Made by a program: the position numbers and the translations under genes
Assembly (NCBI GenBank): GCA_937975655.1
Contig: CALJTZ010000464.1
Location: forward strand, 1 to 5,973
Origin: an uncultured Synechococcus sp.
Lineage (GTDB): Bacteria > Cyanobacteriota > Cyanobacteriia > PCC-6307 > Cyanobiaceae
DNA length: 5,973 bases
Direction: 5' to 3'
In this document: piece after piece, positions 4,839-5,973 of the stretch
Position numbering within the stretch: position 1 is the first letter of the stretch
Layout: every line of letters begins with the position of its first letter
The notes under the pieces: model-generated
Database searches by the model: none
The model's input: the letters and a program-made list of their open reading frames with translations, nothing else
Told to the model about the DNA's origin: nothing

Positions 4839-5973
4839 ATGGGGGTGCATGGTGGTGTTGTGAGTTCTGCCTCTCCAGCCGCCGATCAGCGCCCGCCCGC
4901 CTGGGTTCGCGATGCGGTGGTGTGCCAGATCTTTCCCGATCGCTTTCGCTGCAGTGGCCGCGCCATGCAGCAGCAGGGCCTGGCCTTGAAGCCCTGGGGT
5001 TCCCCGCCCGATCCAGTGGGCTTTCAAGGTGGTGATCTCTACGGCGTGATTGACGGGCTCGATCACCTGCAGGCGCTGGGCATCACCTGCCTCTATCTCA
5101 ATCCGATTTTCAGCTCGGCGGCCAATCACCGCTATCACGCCTACGACTATCTGCAGGTGGATCCGCTCCTCGGCGGTGATGCCGCCTTCGATGCGCTGGT
5201 GGCGGAGCTGAAGCGCCGGGGGATGCGGCTGCTGCTCGATGGCGTGTTCAACCACTGCGGCCGCGGCTTCTGGGGCTTTCACCATCTGCTGGAGAACGGA
5301 TCGGCCTCGCCTTACGCCGACTGGTTCATCACCGAGAAGTGGCCCCTCAGGGCCTATCCCGCCGCCGGCGAGCCTTGCGGCTACCACAGCTGGTGGAGTG
5401 ATCCGGCCCTGCCCAAGTTCAACCACGCCAATCCCCAGGTGCGGGAGCATCTGCTGGCGGTGGGTGAACACTGGCTGCGGCGCGGCATCGATGGATGGCG
5501 GCTGGATGTGCCCGATGAAGTGGAGCCCAGCTTCTGGGTGGAGTTTCGCCGGCGGGTGCGCCGGCTGAACCCTGAGGCCTGGATCGTGGGGGAGCTCTGG
5601 GGCGACGCCCGCGCCTGGCTGGGGGGCGAGCACTTCGATGGGGTGATGAACTACCGCGTGGCCTGGAGCACCCTGGGTTGGGTGGCCGATGGAAAGCTGC
5701 AGGCGGGCCATGCCCGTGAGGCGATTCCCTACGGCTGCCTCAGTGGCGCGCGGTATCGGGAGGTGCTGCTGGAAACACTCGACTGGTATCGCCCCGAGGT
5801 GAACCAGGCGCAGCTCAACCTGCTCGACAGTCACGATGTGCCCCGAGCGCTGCACATGCTCCAGGGGGATGTGGGGGCGCTGCGCCTGGCGCTGGTGCTG
5901 CTGTTTTGTTTGCCAGGGGTGCCCTGCGTGTACTACGGCACCGAAGCCGGCCTGAGCGGCGCCCTCGGCCGCC
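4839..5973 (+). CDS. GH13 alpha-amylase family protein, neopullulanase-like (3' partial)
   Basis: This is a glycoside hydrolase family 13 enzyme acting on alpha-glucans or maltodextrins. About 378 codons are visible and the frame is open at the right edge. The order of conserved regions is complete (numbering from ATG 4839): VRDAVVCQIFPDRF opening the barrel, NHRYHAYDYLQVDPLLGG, region I DGVFNH (D134, N138, H139), region II GWRLDVPDEV with R221 and nucleophile D223, region III VGELWG with acid E252, and region IV DSHD with H332 and D333. LPKFN (191-195) corresponds to the MPKLN signature of the neopullulanase/cyclomaltodextrinase subfamily. The barrel begins about 20 residues in, so the N-terminal CBM34-like domain usual in that subfamily is absent. 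The start is uncertain: ATG 4839 or GTG 4860 (MSSASPAADQ...), both without SD. About 100 residues, including the last barrel strand and the C-terminal domain, are missing. A cytosolic glycogen-degrading role is inferred from the lack of a signal peptide. Confidence 0.93.
   Translation, partial: MGVHGGVVSSASPAADQRPPAWVRDAVVCQIFPDRFRCSGRAMQQQGLALKPWGSPPDPVGFQGGDLYGVIDGLDHLQALGITCLYLNPIFSSAANHRYHAYDYLQVDPLLGGDAAFDALVAELKRRGMRLLLDGVFNHCGRGFWGFHHLLENGSASPYADWFITEKWPLRAYPAAGEPCGYHSWWSDPALPKFNHANPQVREHLLAVGEHWLRRGIDGWRLDVPDEVEPSFWVEFRRRVRRLNPEAWIVGELWGDARAWLGGEHFDGVMNYRVAWSTLGWVADGKLQAGHAREAIPYGCLSGARYREVLLETLDWYRPEVNQAQLNLLDSHDVPRALHMLQGDVGALRLALVLLFCLPGVPCVYYGTEAGLSGALGR

Noticed and set aside
4686..5855. 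Large minus-strand open frame (389 codons) opposite the amylase
   Set aside because: The plus strand encodes all GH13 catalytic regions in order; the reverse product is a histidine/proline-rich mirror and its end runs into the 98-residue gene in another frame.

Overview
The window looks like the end of a high-GC draft contig from a picocyanobacterium (Synechococcus/Cyanobium type). That placement rests on the GC-rich codon use, weak ribosome-binding sites, and small unnamed proteins of a cyanobacterial kind packed among housekeeping genes. It is inference from remembered families, not from a search. The first 42 bases are not genomic: they match the Illumina TruSeq read-2 adapter plus index-like bases, so real sequence starts at about base 43.

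Layout. On the minus strand, pdxJ (60-809, vitamin B6 synthesis) is complete and its 3' end lies close to the contig edge. Divergent from it is a plus-strand run: a PlsC-type acyltransferase (937-1668), an exported protein with TPR-like helices (1675-2220), a BolA protein (2278-2511) and a CGFS monothiol glutaredoxin (2532-2852). Converging on the glutaredoxin with a 7-base gap is a minus-strand 88-residue cyanobacterial protein (2860-3126). Divergent from that is an OmpR-type response regulator (3220-3999) whose receiver domain lacks the phosphorylatable aspartate. Its 3' end overlaps by 41 bases the end of a minus-strand membrane protein (3959-4513). That gene is joined through an ATGA overlap to a 98-residue unknown gene (4510-4806). 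Divergent again is a GH13 alpha-amylase/neopullulanase-like gene (from 4839), which runs off the right edge.

Functionally this is ordinary, dense core genome: cofactor synthesis, phospholipid acylation, a BolA-glutaredoxin iron-sulfur pair, a regulator and an alpha-glucan enzyme. I found no phage, transposon, CRISPR, tRNA or rRNA, and no gap over 300 bases without a gene. I see no convincing new multi-gene system. The points most worth a second look are the phosphorylation-deficient regulator, the coupled pair of unknown genes, the amylase apparently without its N-terminal domain, and the adapter contamination.
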